This document shows, piece by piece, positions 1 to 8,807 of a stretch of 64,000 bases of DNA. The DNA lies in assembly GCF_015277515.1 (NCBI RefSeq), contig NZ_CP063767.1, positions 248,001 through 312,000 on the forward strand. The letters run 5' to 3'. Under the pieces are notes generated by a model, which had not been told where the DNA came from, did not search any database, and saw only the letters and a list, made by a program, of their open reading frames with translations. The DNA is from Thermophilibacter immobilis. Its GTDB lineage: Bacteria; Actinomycetota; Coriobacteriia; Coriobacteriales; Atopobiaceae. Each line of letters starts with the position of its first letter. Position 1 is the stretch's first letter. A program made the translations under genes and the position numbers.

Positions 1-1136
1 ACGGCCACCACGCCAGCCACGAAGAAGAGCTTCACCTGGGGAGTATTAGAAACGGCGGCCACGACGAGCAGCACGATGAGGCCAAAGATCTCCATCGGGT
101 CGATGCCGGTCTGTCCCACAGACTGTGCGCTCATGATGGTGGTCACGAACGCGAGCGCCACGACTACGAGGGCAACCATGGGGCCCAGCTCTAGGCCAAA
201 GCATATGATGAGCGCTGCAGCTGCCACCAGTAGCGAGAGCAGCCCGGCGTCGGCACGGCTGGAGACGTCTCCGCTCTGCCCGTTCTTGCCTCTTTCACGC
301 GATTGACCACGCAGCACCCCTGCGGCCTTGGGCAGGACGTCCTTCACCACCACGCCGATGCCCGAGCCCATCATGAGTCCCATGCCCAGGCTGGACACGA
401 TGCCCGAGGCCGCGACGGCGTCCCACAGGCCAGCGGCTACGCCGCCCACGACGATGCCGAAGTTGCCCAGGAGAGCACCGGCGAACCAAAACGCGATCGC
501 CGTCGTCCCTACGAGAAAGCCCACCGAGAGGAGCATCGGGGAGTTGTAGATCGCAAAGCTCACGCCCGGGATGGGCAGCGCCGCGACCATGGTGGGCAGC
601 ACGCCGAGCACGTCACGTAGGGCGCACCAGATTCCGGAGAGGGCCATGGAGCCAAAGAGCCTGCGACCGGTCCCGCTGTCGGAGCGGGTGGCCTTGAGAG
701 TCTCGGCCGCGGCGGTGCCGATGGGGTACTCCAGCCCGGACTCCTCCACGAAGCGCCTTCGGATAAGAGCCGTGCACACCAGGCCCAGAAGCGTTCCCGC
801 CAGGGCCACGAAGAGCATCTCCTGCCAGCTGACCTCGTCGGCGAGGTCGAGCATCCAGATGCCGGGCAGCGTGAAGGAGAGGCCGCCGGCGACCATCGAG
901 CCAGCGGACATGATGACCTGCGTGATGTTGGCCTCGTTGAGACTCGTGTGTCCCAGAGCGCGCAACAGGACAAGCGCGGTTATGGAGGTGAAGATGGTGG
1001 GCCACGGCAACGAGCCCATCTTGAGGGCGGTATAAACCGAAGATGCTGTGATGATGACGCAGCCGATGCATCCGATCAGAATGCCGGCGGGGCTCAGCTG
1101 CGCGCGCAGACCTGCGCGGTCGCTCGAGTGGCTCAT
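1..1136 (-). CDS. OPT-family oligopeptide transporter, C-terminal part cut by window edge
   Basis: Reading the minus strand from an ATG at 1136-1134 gives one uninterrupted frame of about 378 residues that runs off the left edge, so there is no stop codon in the window. The protein opens MSHSSDRAGLRAQLSP and is rich in hydrophobic segments, for example SPAGILIGCIGCVIITASS, then a stretch ending GGLSFTLPGIWML, and a hydrophilic GLEYPIGTAAAETLKA segment. This arrangement is typical of OPT (oligopeptide/YSL) proton-coupled transporters, which import small peptides or metal chelates across the cytoplasmic membrane; family members have about 500-650 residues. A purine-rich ribosome site (GAGGGAGC) lies just upstream. 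It is transcribed away from coaX, with about 107 bp between the two starts. Family membership is fairly certain; the substrate cannot be told. Confidence 0.8.
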   Translation of the reverse strand, partial: MSHSSDRAGLRAQLSPAGILIGCIGCVIITASSVYTALKMGSLPWPTIFTSITALVLLRALGHTSLNEANITQVIMSAGSMVAGGLSFTLPGIWMLDLADEVSWQEMLFVALAGTLLGLVCTALIRRRFVEESGLEYPIGTAAAETLKATRSDSGTGRRLFGSMALSGIWCALRDVLGVLPTMVAALPIPGVSFAIYNSPMLLSVGFLVGTTAIAFWFAGALLGNFGIVVGGVAAGLWDAVAASGIVSSLGMGLMMGSGIGVVVKDVLPKAAGVLRGQSRERGKNGQSGDVSSRADAGLLSLLVAAAALIICFGLELGPMVALVVVALAFVTTIMSAQSVGQTGIDPMEIFGLIVLLVVAAVSNTPQVKLFFVAGVVA

Positions 1137-1243
1137 GGGTGCTCCCTCGTATATCCGCTTCCCCAGGGGAAGTCGGGTTACGGCGCGGACCGCTACAGTA
1201 TAGTCTGGGAGCATGCGGATGGCCGTCGAATCTTGGAGGACGC
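1137..1243. promoter_or_regulatory. Divergent promoter region between OPT transporter and coaX
   Basis: This 107 bp gap separates two divergent start codons and must hold both promoters. On the plus strand TATAGT at 1199-1204 is a fair -10 candidate for coaX but has only a weak -35 partner. AGGA at about 1236-1240 is the coaX ribosome site. No operator palindrome was found. Confidence 0.35.
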
Positions 1244-2035
1244 ATGGGCGAGCGCGAGGAGCGTGCGGACAAGAACGTGCTGGCCGTGGACGTGGGGAAC
1301 ACGACCACGAGGCTGGGGCTCTTCTCGGCAGGTGAGCTTGCGGGGACCTGGGAGCTCACCACGCCCGCGCGACTCACCATCGACGAGGCGCGTCTCGCGG
1401 TGCTCCAGGCGCTTGAGGCACTCGGCGTGCCTGCTCCCGAGGGGGCCATCCTGGCCTGCGTGGTGCCATCGCTCGTGGACGTCTGGCGTGCCGCGCTGGC
1501 CGCGAGCTGCGAGGGGCGCGCCCTCGTGGTGGGGCCGGGTCTCAAGACGGGCCTGCGCATGCGCTACGACGACCCCTCCGAGGTGGGGGCCGACCGCGTG
1601 GCCGACGTGGTGGCGGCTCGCGCCGACCACGGCTGCCCCGTGGTTGTCGTGGACCTGGGGACGACCACCAACTTCGAGGTCGTGAACGCCCAGGGTGTCT
1701 TTCTGGGCGGCGTCATCGCGCCGGGCATGGCCCTGGGGGCTCGTGCGCTCAACCAGGCTGCGGCTCGCCTGCCCATGGTGGAGCTGCATGCCCCGGCCTC
1801 GGTCATCGGGAGAAGCACGCGTGCGGCGATGCAGTCAGGCGTGGTCCTGGGCGAGGTCGCACGAATCGATGGGCTCCTGGACGCGATGACGGATGAGCTG
1901 GGGCAGGTCGCTCAGGTGGTGCTCACGGGCGATGGCGCGCGCGAGATGTCGGCGCTTCTACGGCATGACGCCTGCGTCGACGACACCCTCACGCTGCGCG
2001 GGCTCTGGCAGCTCTGGCGCACGAACCAGCGGTAG
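1244..2035 (+). CDS. coaX: Type III pantothenate kinase CoaX
   Basis: CoaX phosphorylates pantothenate, the first committed step of coenzyme A synthesis, in the cytosol. The 263-residue product has the ASKHA-fold signatures of the type III enzyme: the phosphate loop VDVGNTTTRLGLF at about residues 15-27, GADRVADVVAARA in the middle, the second phosphate motif VDLGTTTNFEVV, and GGVIAPGMALGARAL. The length is normal for the family (about 255-265). ATG at 1244 was chosen because GGAGGA lies directly upstream and the conserved domain begins 14 residues in; an upstream ATG at 1139 would add a proline- and glycine-rich tail with no similarity. The next gene, a LacI regulator, starts 11 bp after the stop, so the two are probably co-transcribed. 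Confidence 0.93.
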   Translation: MGEREERADKNVLAVDVGNTTTRLGLFSAGELAGTWELTTPARLTIDEARLAVLQALEALGVPAPEGAILACVVPSLVDVWRAALAASCEGRALVVGPGLKTGLRMRYDDPSEVGADRVADVVAARADHGCPVVVVDLGTTTNFEVVNAQGVFLGGVIAPGMALGARALNQAAARLPMVELHAPASVIGRSTRAAMQSGVVLGEVARIDGLLDAMTDELGQVAQVVLTGDGAREMSALLRHDACVDDTLTLRGLWQLWRTNQR

Positions 2036-2046
2036 GGGCGGCAGGC

Positions 2047-3072
2047 ATGGCGGCCAAGGTGACGCTCAAGGACATCGCGCGCGAGGTGGGCCTCTCGCCG
2101 GCGGCGGTCTCGCTCGTGCTCAACGACCGCCCGTGCAGGATCTCCGCCGAGAACCGCCGGCGCATCAAGGAGGTCGCCCGCAAGATGCGCTACGTTCCCA
2201 ACCAGATCGCGCGCAGCCTCGTGACGCAGCACTCGCAGACCGTCGGGCTCATCGTGCCCAACATAGAGAGCCGGTTCTTCTCGTCTCTGGCACGCCGCCT
2301 CGAGCTGGGGTGTCGCGAACGCGGCTACGCCCTTATCATCACCAACTCGGATGACTCGCCCACGAACGACTCCGAGCTCGTGCGCCTTCTGGCCAATCGT
2401 GGCACCGAGGGCCTGCTCGTGGTGGCGTCCGACGAGGCCGACGCGGACGAGCGCCTGATTACCGCGCTCTCTGAGCTGCCGGTCCCCTACGTGATGGTGG
2501 ACCGCTTGTTTGGGGGTCTCTCCTGTGACAAGGTCTCGTTCAACAACGAGCAGGGCGGCTACCTGGCCTGCCGGCATCTGCTCGAGGCGGGGCACCGCAG
2601 GATTGCCTGCATCGTGAACCGAGCGTCCAACACGGGTCGCGAGCGCCTGGCTGGCTACGAGCGCGCGCTCGTCGAGCGGGGCGTGGACCCTGACCCGGCC
2701 CTCGAGCTCGAGAGCGCCTACTACATCGCCGACGCCTACGCCGCGGCAGGAGACCTTCTGGACACGAATGCCACGGCTGTCTTTGCGAGCTCGGACAACA
2801 TCGCGCTGGGGCTGCTCAAGCGCCTCTACGTGCAGGGGATGCGCGTGCCGCGCGACTGCTCGGTGGTGAGCTACGACAACTCGGCGGCCGACGTGCTCTT
2901 TGAGCCCGCGCTGACGTCCATCGAGCAGAACGTCGACGAGCTCGCCGGCGCGACGTTAGAGCTACTGTTTCGAAGGCTTAAGGCCGATGCCGCAGCGTGC
3001 GAGCCGATCGAGGCCGAGGCGCGCATCCTCATGCCGCGCCTGGTGGTCAAGGACAGCGTCCGCGCGCTGTAA
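2047..3072 (+). CDS. LacI-family transcriptional regulator
   Basis: The 341-residue protein has a textbook LacI layout. An N-terminal helix-turn-helix (residues about 5-25, VTLKDIAREVGLSPAAVSLVLN) and hinge helix (RYVPNQIARSLVT) are followed by a periplasmic-binding-protein-like effector domain containing TVGLIVPNIESRFFSSLARRLE and, near the end, TSIEQNVDELAGATLELLFRR. Such proteins bind palindromic operators with a central CpG and respond to a sugar or sugar phosphate. It lies 11 bp downstream of coaX and about 240 bp upstream of the phosphoketolase gene. The palindrome at 3228-3251 in that gap is its most likely operator. The effector is unknown; a pentose or pentose phosphate would fit the context. 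Confidence 0.9.
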   Translation: MAAKVTLKDIAREVGLSPAAVSLVLNDRPCRISAENRRRIKEVARKMRYVPNQIARSLVTQHSQTVGLIVPNIESRFFSSLARRLELGCRERGYALIITNSDDSPTNDSELVRLLANRGTEGLLVVASDEADADERLITALSELPVPYVMVDRLFGGLSCDKVSFNNEQGGYLACRHLLEAGHRRIACIVNRASNTGRERLAGYERALVERGVDPDPALELESAYYIADAYAAAGDLLDTNATAVFASSDNIALGLLKRLYVQGMRVPRDCSVVSYDNSAADVLFEPALTSIEQNVDELAGATLELLFRRLKADAAACEPIEAEARILMPRLVVKDSVRAL

Positions 3073-3227
3073 GCCCTTGGCTGGTGAAGCGGCGGTCCTG
3101 GCTGACGAAGCGGCGAAGGGTCGAGCCTGCCAGAGCGCACGGAGCGACGCCTCCAGAGAGCAAAAGTGTGCAGTCAGGCAGGCTCGTGCATAAGCGACGG
3201 ATTCTCTCATAAATGCGTGTAATTCTC

Positions 3228-3256
3228 AGGTGATAAATCGTTTTATCACCTATACT
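3228..3256 (+). promoter_or_regulatory. Operator palindrome overlapping the xfp promoter
   Basis: A perfect 10 bp inverted repeat (AGGTGATAAA at 3228-3237 and TTTATCACCT at 3242-3251) surrounds tCGt, giving the central CpG usual for LacI-family operators. The right arm runs straight into TATACT at 3251-3256, a good -10 hexamer about 60 bp before the xfp start. A repressor bound here would block the promoter. The upstream LacI gene at 2047-3072 is the likely partner (inference). Confidence 0.7.
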
Positions 3257-3315
3257 GCCCTTGACAAAGAAGTCTCTCCACACGAGGGGAGGCAGGCGAG
3301 AAGAAGGAGAGCATC

Positions 3316-5793
3316 ATGGCTCAGTCCGTCATCGGAACCCCGTGGCACCGGCTCAACGAGGCCGTTCCCGAGGAGGAGCTCAAGGGCGTAGACCGCTACT
3401 GGCGCACGGCCAACTACCTGTCCGTCGGCCAGATCTACCTGCGCAGCAACCCGCTCATGCGCGAGGGCTTCTCGCGCGAGGACGTCAAGCACCGCCTCGT
3501 GGGCCACTGGGGCACCACGCCCGGCATCAACTTCCTCATGGGCCACGTCAACCGTCTCATCGCCGACCATCAGCAAAACGCCGTCTTCCTCATGGGCCCC
3601 GGTCACGGCGGGCCGGCCGGCACGGCGCAGTCCCTGCTCGACGGCACCTATCGCGAGGTTCGACCGGACATCACCAATGACGAGGCTGGCCTGCAGAAGT
3701 TCTTCCGCCAGTTCTCCTACCCTGGCGGCATCCCCAGCCACTTCGCGCCCGAGACCCCCGGCTCCATCCACGAGGGCGGCGAGCTCGGCTACGTGCTCTC
3801 CCACGCCTACGGCGCGGTTCTGGACAACCCCAGCCTGCTCGCGGTAGCCGTCGTGGGCGACGGCGAGGCCGAGACGGGCCCCCTGGCAACCTCCTGGCAG
3901 ACCAACAAGTTCATGGACCCGCTCACGGATGGCATCGTCCTGCCCATCTTGCACCTCAACGGCTACAAGATCGCCAACCCCACGATCCTCGCCCGCATCT
4001 CCGACGGTGAGCGTGACGAGTTCTTCCGCGGCATGGGCTATCACCCGTACAACTTTGTTGCCGGCTTCGACGACGAGGACCACGCGTCCATCCACCGGCG
4101 CTTCGCGGCGCTCCTCGAGGCCGTCTTCAACGAGATCTGCGACATCAAGAGCCGTGCGGCTGCCGGAGAGGCGTCGCGCCCGTTCTACCCCATGATTGTC
4201 TTCCGCACGCCCAAGGGCTGGACCTGCCCCAAGACGATCGACGGCAAGAAGACCGAGGGCTCGTGGCGCGCGCACCAGGTGCCCCTGGCCTCCGCGCGCG
4301 ACACTCCCGAGCACTTCGAGGTCCTGCACGGCTGGCTCGAGTCGTACGATCCCGAGGAGCTCTTCAACGACCGGGGACAGATCCGCCCTGAGGTCACGGC
4401 CTTCATGCCGAGCGGCGAGCTGCGCCTGGGCGCCAACCCCAACGCCAACGGTGGGCTTCTCCGCACGCCCCTTGAGCTGCCCGACGTTCGCAAGTACGAG
4501 GTCCCCGTCGCCGAGAAGGGCCACGGCTTTGGCGCCACGGAGGCCACGCGCGTCCTGGGCGAGTACACGGCCGAGCTCATCAACAATAACCGCGACAGCT
4601 TCCGCATCTTTGGCCCGGACGAGACGGCCTCCAACCGCCTGCAGCCTTCCTACCAGGTGACGGACAAGCAGTGGTTCGGCGGTGGCGTGTACGACGACCC
4701 GGCTAACGATGAGCACCTCTCTCCGGTGGGCAACGTCATCGAGCAGCTCTCCGAGCACCAGTGCGAGGGGCTTCTGGAGGGCTATCTGCTCACCGGCCGC
4801 AACGGGCTGTGGTCGTCGTACGAGTCGTTCGTGCACATCGTGGACTCGATGGTCAATCAGCACTGCAAGTGGCTCGAGGCCACCGTGCGCCACATCGACT
4901 GGAGAAAGCCCATCTCGGGCCTCAACATGCTCATGTCGAGCCACGTCTGGCGCCAGGACCACAACGGCTTCTCTCATCAGGACCCCGGCTTCGTGGACAT
5001 CCTACTCAACAAGTCGTTCAACAACGATCACGTGGTCAACATCTACTACCCGGCCGACGCCAACCAGCTCCTGGCCGTGGCCGAGCGCGCCTACACGTCC
5101 ACGAACTGCGTGAACGCCATCTTTGCCGGCAAGCAGCCGGCGCCCACGTGGCAGACGCTTGACGAGGCCCGCGAGGAGCTCTCGGTGGGCGCGGCCGAGT
5201 GGACGTGGGCATCCAACACCGCCACCGGCGAGGAGCCCGACATCGTCCTGGCCTGCTGCGGGGACGTGCCCACGGGCGAGGCCGTGGCCGCGCTTGACCT
5301 CCTGGACCAGCTGGGCGTGAAGGTGCGCCTGGTGAACGTGCTGGACCTGCTCAAGATCCAGAACGCCTCCGAGAACGACGAGGCCATGAGCGACGAGAAG
5401 TTCGTCGAGCTCTTCACCGCCGACAAGCCCGTGCTCTTTGCGTTCCACGCCTATCCCGGCACGGTCCGCCGCCTCATCTGGGAGCGCCCCAACCACGACG
5501 CCTTCAACGTCCACGGCTACCAGGAGCAGGGCTCCACGACCACGCCGTACGACATGCTGCGCCTGAACGACATGGACCGCTGGGCCCTGGCCGCCGACGC
5601 GCTGCGCATGATCGACGCTTCGAAGTGGGCCGACCAGATCGCGGAGTGGGAGCAGTTCCGCCTGGACGCGTTCCAGTTTGCCGTCGACAACGGCTACGAC
5701 CACCCGGCCTTCACCGACTGGAAGTGGCATGGTGCCTCCGACGCCGGCGAGGTCACGAGTGCGACCAAGATGACCGCGGGCGATAACGAGTAG
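3316..5793 (+). CDS. xfp: Phosphoketolase (xylulose 5-phosphate / fructose 6-phosphate)
   Basis: This thiamine-diphosphate enzyme splits xylulose 5-phosphate with phosphate into acetyl phosphate and glyceraldehyde 3-phosphate; many actinobacterial forms also use fructose 6-phosphate. The 825-residue length is normal. Visible signatures are [20 protein letters not shown] near residue 60-80, [20 protein letters not shown], the thiamine-diphosphate motif [17 protein letters not shown], and [13 protein letters not shown]-like text ([14 protein letters not shown]) in the central domain. GAAGGAGAGCATC provides a ribosome site directly before the ATG. It lies upstream of the arabinose genes, whose product D-xylulose 5-phosphate is its substrate, so it is probably the main pentose route here. 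Control by the LacI protein through the palindrome at 3228-3251 is inferred. Confidence 0.95.
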   Translation: MAQSVIGTPWHRLNEAVPEEELKGVDRYWRTANYLSVGQIYLRSNPLMREGFSREDVKHRLVGHWGTTPGINFLMGHVNRLIADHQQNAVFLMGPGHGGPAGTAQSLLDGTYREVRPDITNDEAGLQKFFRQFSYPGGIPSHFAPETPGSIHEGGELGYVLSHAYGAVLDNPSLLAVAVVGDGEAETGPLATSWQTNKFMDPLTDGIVLPILHLNGYKIANPTILARISDGERDEFFRGMGYHPYNFVAGFDDEDHASIHRRFAALLEAVFNEICDIKSRAAAGEASRPFYPMIVFRTPKGWTCPKTIDGKKTEGSWRAHQVPLASARDTPEHFEVLHGWLESYDPEELFNDRGQIRPEVTAFMPSGELRLGANPNANGGLLRTPLELPDVRKYEVPVAEKGHGFGATEATRVLGEYTAELINNNRDSFRIFGPDETASNRLQPSYQVTDKQWFGGGVYDDPANDEHLSPVGNVIEQLSEHQCEGLLEGYLLTGRNGLWSSYESFVHIVDSMVNQHCKWLEATVRHIDWRKPISGLNMLMSSHVWRQDHNGFSHQDPGFVDILLNKSFNNDHVVNIYYPADANQLLAVAERAYTSTNCVNAIFAGKQPAPTWQTLDEAREELSVGAAEWTWASNTATGEEPDIVLACCGDVPTGEAVAALDLLDQLGVKVRLVNVLDLLKIQNASENDEAMSDEKFVELFTADKPVLFAFHAYPGTVRRLIWERPNHDAFNVHGYQEQGSTTTPYDMLRLNDMDRWALAADALRMIDASKWADQIAEWEQFRLDAFQFAVDNGYDHPAFTDWKWHGASDAGEVTSATKMTAGDNE

Positions 5794-5819
5794 GAAGCGC
5801 TCGCAGGACGTGCTCTTAG

Positions 5820-5887
5820 GCGCCCCCGCACCTTGTCTGGCTCATTGCGCTTGCGCGCAAAAGCGCCCGACAAGGGTGCGGGGGCGC
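5820..5887 (+). terminator. Large hairpin after xfp, probable terminator
   Basis: An 18 bp left arm at 5820-5837 (starting GCGCCCCCGCACCTTG) pairs with 5869-5887, with one bulged G. A second small stem, GCGCTT with AAGCGC, forms inside the loop. There is no T-tract after it, so it may act as a processing or stability element or need a factor to terminate. Confidence 0.6.
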
Positions 5888-5980
5888 GGCGTGTCGAGCG
5901 AAGGGCGCTTAGCAACGAGAAGGGCACGTCCAGTTTAAACATCCTTTGCAATAAAGGGCTGATAATCACCCCACTGCAAC

Positions 5981-5994
5981 TGAAAACGTTTACC
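5981..5994 (+). promoter_or_regulatory. LacI/CcpA-type operator upstream of second LacI gene
   Basis: TGAAAACGTTTACC matches the LacI/CcpA cre pattern TGNAANCGNTNNCA at all fixed positions except the last. It sits about 45 bp before the LacI gene start. GTTTAAAC (5934-5941) and GTTTAAA (5999-6005) lie on either side. Autoregulation by the downstream gene is the simplest reading (inference). Confidence 0.5.
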
Positions 5995-6035
5995 ATATCT
6001 GTTTAAAAGCGGACGACCTCGCGAAGAAGCGGACG

Positions 6036-7046
6036 GTGGGTATGAAGAGCGTGGGCGTGCGAGAGATCAGCAGGAAGACGGGCTTCTCGCCGGCCACGGT
6101 CTCGAACGCGCTCAACCACAAGCGCAGCGTCAACAAGGAGACCGCCAAGACCATCATGCGCGTGGCCTTGGAGCTGGGCTATCAGCGACCGGGCAAGCTC
6201 AGCCAGATTCGTTTTGTCCTGGCGAGAAAGAACGGCAAGGTCCTCGACGAGGGGACGTTTCATCCCGGCGTCATCGAGGGGGTGGAGCGCCAGGCGAGCG
6301 CCAACGGGCTGCAGACGGCCTTCACGACGATCGAGCTCGCCAACCGCGAGTCCGCCGCGCGTCAGGCCTATGACATCACGCACGAGGCCGGGGGCGGCGT
6401 CGTGCTTCTGGGCACGGAGATGGCCGAGGATGACTACAACCTGTTCAAGGACCCCGTGGTTCCCTTCGTGGTCGTGGACGGATGGAGCGACCACCTGTTC
6501 TTTGAGTGTCTCGTCACCTCGAACGAGACCTCGGCGTTTCGTGCCGTGAGCTATCTGACCAACATGGGCCATCGCGAGATCGGCTACATAGCGGGCGGCT
6601 ACCGCATCAAGAACTTTCCCCTGCGCGAACGTGGGTATCGCAGAGCCCTGCGCGAGGCGGGCCTGACGGCCAATCCGGACTTTCGCGTGGAGGTAGGAAC
6701 CACGGTCGGATCGGCCCACGAGGCCATGCGCGCGTGGCTGGACACGCGGCCCGTGCTCCCCACGGCGTTTTTCGTGGAGAACGACATCATGGCACTTGGC
6801 TGCATGCGCGCGATGACGGAGTTTGGCATCAAGATTCCCGACGACGTGTCCATGTTTGGCTTCGATGACCTCACGTTTGCGAGCATCGCCAACCCGCCGC
6901 TCTCCACGATGCGCGTCCCTACGCGTGAGCTCGGCGAGCTGGCCGTGGCCACGCTCATCGACCGCATCAACAACCCGCGCACCTTCACGAGCGTCACGCA
7001 CCTCTCGACTGAGTTCGTGGAGCGCCAGAGCGTCTGTCGCCTCTAG
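6036..7046 (+). CDS. LacI-family transcriptional regulator next to the arabinose cluster
   Basis: A LacI-type regulator of about 336 residues. The helix-turn-helix reads VGVREISRKTGFSPATVSNALNHKRSV, the hinge region ALELGYQRPGKL, and the effector domain contains GGVVLLGTEMAEDDYN, MGHREIGYIAGGYRIKNF and the terminal IANPPLSTMRVPTRELGELAV. The start is uncertain: a GTG at 6036, with GAAG six bases upstream, or an ATG two codons later at 6042. It faces the same way as the sugar ABC and ara genes that begin about 460 bp downstream and probably controls them and itself; the effector would then be L-arabinose or a derivative. The link to arabinose rests on gene order only. Confidence 0.88.
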   Translation: MGMKSVGVREISRKTGFSPATVSNALNHKRSVNKETAKTIMRVALELGYQRPGKLSQIRFVLARKNGKVLDEGTFHPGVIEGVERQASANGLQTAFTTIELANRESAARQAYDITHEAGGGVVLLGTEMAEDDYNLFKDPVVPFVVVDGWSDHLFFECLVTSNETSAFRAVSYLTNMGHREIGYIAGGYRIKNFPLRERGYRRALREAGLTANPDFRVEVGTTVGSAHEAMRAWLDTRPVLPTAFFVENDIMALGCMRAMTEFGIKIPDDVSMFGFDDLTFASIANPPLSTMRVPTRELGELAVATLIDRINNPRTFTSVTHLSTEFVERQSVCRL

Positions 7047-7084
7047 GCATCGTGCCCCTGCGCGGCTGCGTGCTCTCGTGTAAT

Positions 7085-7136
7085 CTAAACATCACTAAAC
7101 ACTTTTGTACTATTAGTAGTAAAAAAATAACTAAAC
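7085..7136 (+). repeat. Three CTAAAC half-sites in the leader of the sugar ABC operon
   Basis: CTAAAC occurs in direct orientation at 7085-7090, 7095-7100 and 7131-7136; the last two extend to CTAAACACTT. The stretch is notably AT-rich compared with the flanking genes. The hexamer equals one arm of the GTTTAG-N3-CTAAAC palindromes before dcuC, so one regulator could read both places. No gene was found between 7047 and 7507. Confidence 0.4.
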
Positions 7137-7398
7137 ACTTGCTCAAATGACCGCTCACGGGCAAAAACTGACCTCTAGCGGCAGTGGGCTAAGAACTCTC
7201 GCTACGCAGAAGGTACAACAGTATCAAGAGGTACGAGCTGGGAGAGAAAAGCTCCTGTCTTCCATTTCTGCGGGGCAGAACAGGAGATAGACAGACAGAC
7301 TGCTTTCCATCGCTTGTGCGCTTGAAATATCACACTACCTGAGGTTCATTTAGTCGGCACACAGAGAGGCAGCTCGCGCGGACCGTTTCTTTGGGGTT

Positions 7399-7425
7399 AA
7401 GTAAGCACAAAACGAGTGTTTACTT
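7399..7425 (+). promoter_or_regulatory. Imperfect inverted repeat before the sugar-binding protein gene
   Basis: AAGTAAGCAC (7399-7408) and GTGTTTACTT (7416-7425) pair at 9 of 10 positions around AAAACGA. It lies about 85 bp before the binding-protein start in an AT-rich patch that should also hold the promoter. It is a candidate operator for the arabinose genes. Confidence 0.45.
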
Positions 7426-7507
7426 ATTGTTTTGTATCCGGTCAACGGATACCGAGACTGAGCCGGCGGGGAAGCGCTGGCACAAAGGGAAAGGGAAGGG
7501 GAAGGAC

Positions 7508-8722
7508 ATGGGCAAGAGCATTTCAAGAAGGAACTTTTTGAGGAGCAGCGCGGTAACGGCTGGGCTGGGCTCGATGGCGCTCCTGGCTGGCTGCAGCGGA
7601 AGCGATTCCTCTGGTGACGCCACGGGCGGCTCCAGCGACGGGGGCGACGTCAAGATCGGCGTCTCCATCTGGAGCTCGACCGACGCCCTCGGCAAGCTCT
7701 CCGTCGAGATCATCCAAAAGGCGGCCGACATCCTTGGCGTCGAGATCACCACGGTTGACCAGGGTCACGTCTCGGAGCAGGTCACGGCCTCCATCGAGAC
7801 GCTTTGCGCCGCCGGCTGCAACGGCATCGTCGTCTGCAACTCCGCCGACTCCGAGATGACCTCCTGCATCAACACCTGCGACGAGAACGAGGTCTACCTC
7901 GCCCAGTTCTACCGCATGATCAACAAGGACAATAGCCCCGACGTCTACGGCGTTGCCGAGAGTTCCAAGTACTACGTCGGCGCCGTCCACGAGGACGAGG
8001 TCGGCAACGGCGAGAAGCTCGTCGAGATGCTCACCGCCGACAACGACCAGGCCTACGAGGGCATCCAGAAGGGCGCCCGCAACATCAAGCTCGAGGCTTG
8101 GACCGTCGGCGACGCCACCTTCCAGGAGCGCTGGAAGGGCTATCAGTCCGGTATCGAGAAGTGGAACTCCGCCAACCCGAGCGATCCGGCGACCCTGTCC
8201 GACCCGGTCTACGCCAACACCTCCTCCTCCGAGGGAGCCAACGTCACGCAGCAGTTCTACAACACCGATCCCGACATGGATGCCCTCATCATTGCTGGTG
8301 GTGGCGGCGACCCGCTCGTGGGTTCGGTCGGACAGCTCAAGAACATGGGCCTCACGGGCAAGATTCGCGTGGCGTCCACGGACTTCCTCGACGACCTGAA
8401 GGAGCAGCTCGAGACCGGCGGCATGTACTGCGAGTCGGGCGGGCACTTCTGCGACCCGCTCTACGCGTTCCTCATGGTCTACAACGCCTGCAAGGCCAAG
8501 GAGGGCTACGTCCCCGAGGCAGGCAGCTTTGGCAAGGAGATCAAGTTCCCCTACGTGTTCGTCTCGTCCGTCGCCGAGTACGAGGACTACGAGAAGTACT
8601 TCGTCGACGAGGCTCCCTACACCGACGATGAGATCAAAGAGCTCGCCGACAAAAGCTTCGACGACCTCGACACGGCCGCCACCTCACTGTCCATCGAGGA
8701 CGTCAAGACGCGTCACGCATAG
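7508..8722 (+). CDS. Sugar ABC transporter substrate-binding lipoprotein
   Basis: The 404-residue product starts MGKSISRRNFLRSSAVTAG. This twin-arginine signal (SRRNFLR) is followed by a lipobox, LLAGC, so the mature protein should be a Tat-exported lipoprotein anchored on the outer face of the membrane. The rest, with VKIGVSIWSSTDALGKLSVEII, CAAGCNGIVVCNSADSEM and DMDALIIAGGGGDPLVGSVG, is a family 2 periplasmic-binding protein (Peripla_BP_4) of the ribose/arabinose/galactose group. ATG 7508 was chosen over an in-frame ATG at 7391 because a purine-rich ribosome site (AAGGGAAGGGGAAGG) lies just upstream and the signal peptide begins there. It is first in a run with two permeases and an ATPase, followed by the ara genes. 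L-arabinose is the inferred ligand. Confidence 0.88.
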   Translation: MGKSISRRNFLRSSAVTAGLGSMALLAGCSGSDSSGDATGGSSDGGDVKIGVSIWSSTDALGKLSVEIIQKAADILGVEITTVDQGHVSEQVTASIETLCAAGCNGIVVCNSADSEMTSCINTCDENEVYLAQFYRMINKDNSPDVYGVAESSKYYVGAVHEDEVGNGEKLVEMLTADNDQAYEGIQKGARNIKLEAWTVGDATFQERWKGYQSGIEKWNSANPSDPATLSDPVYANTSSSEGANVTQQFYNTDPDMDALIIAGGGGDPLVGSVGQLKNMGLTGKIRVASTDFLDDLKEQLETGGMYCESGGHFCDPLYAFLMVYNACKAKEGYVPEAGSFGKEIKFPYVFVSSVAEYEDYEKYFVDEAPYTDDEIKELADKSFDDLDTAATSLSIEDVKTRHA

Positions 8723-8741
8723 AACCGCCGCTCTTTCCTCG

Positions 8742-8769
8742 CGGGGGCGATCCTCTGGGACCGCCCCCG
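8742..8769 (+). terminator. GC-rich intercistronic hairpin after the binding-protein gene
   Basis: CGGGGGCG (8742-8749) pairs perfectly with CGCCCCCG (8762-8769). No T-tract follows. Hairpins after the first gene of ABC operons commonly protect or attenuate the transcript so that the binding protein exceeds the membrane parts; that role is inferred. Confidence 0.55.
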
Positions 8770-8807
8770 TCCCCTTGGAAAGCGTGCTCGCGTGAAAGGA
8801 TCGGTGA

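Noticed and set aside
613-1560. A 315-codon minus-strand frame across the OPT-coaX junction
   Set aside because: It overlaps both the OPT gene in another frame and coaX, and its translation has no family features.
3250-4977. A 575-codon open frame antisense to phosphoketolase
   Set aside because: Shadow frame; phosphoketolase motifs are unambiguous on the plus strand.
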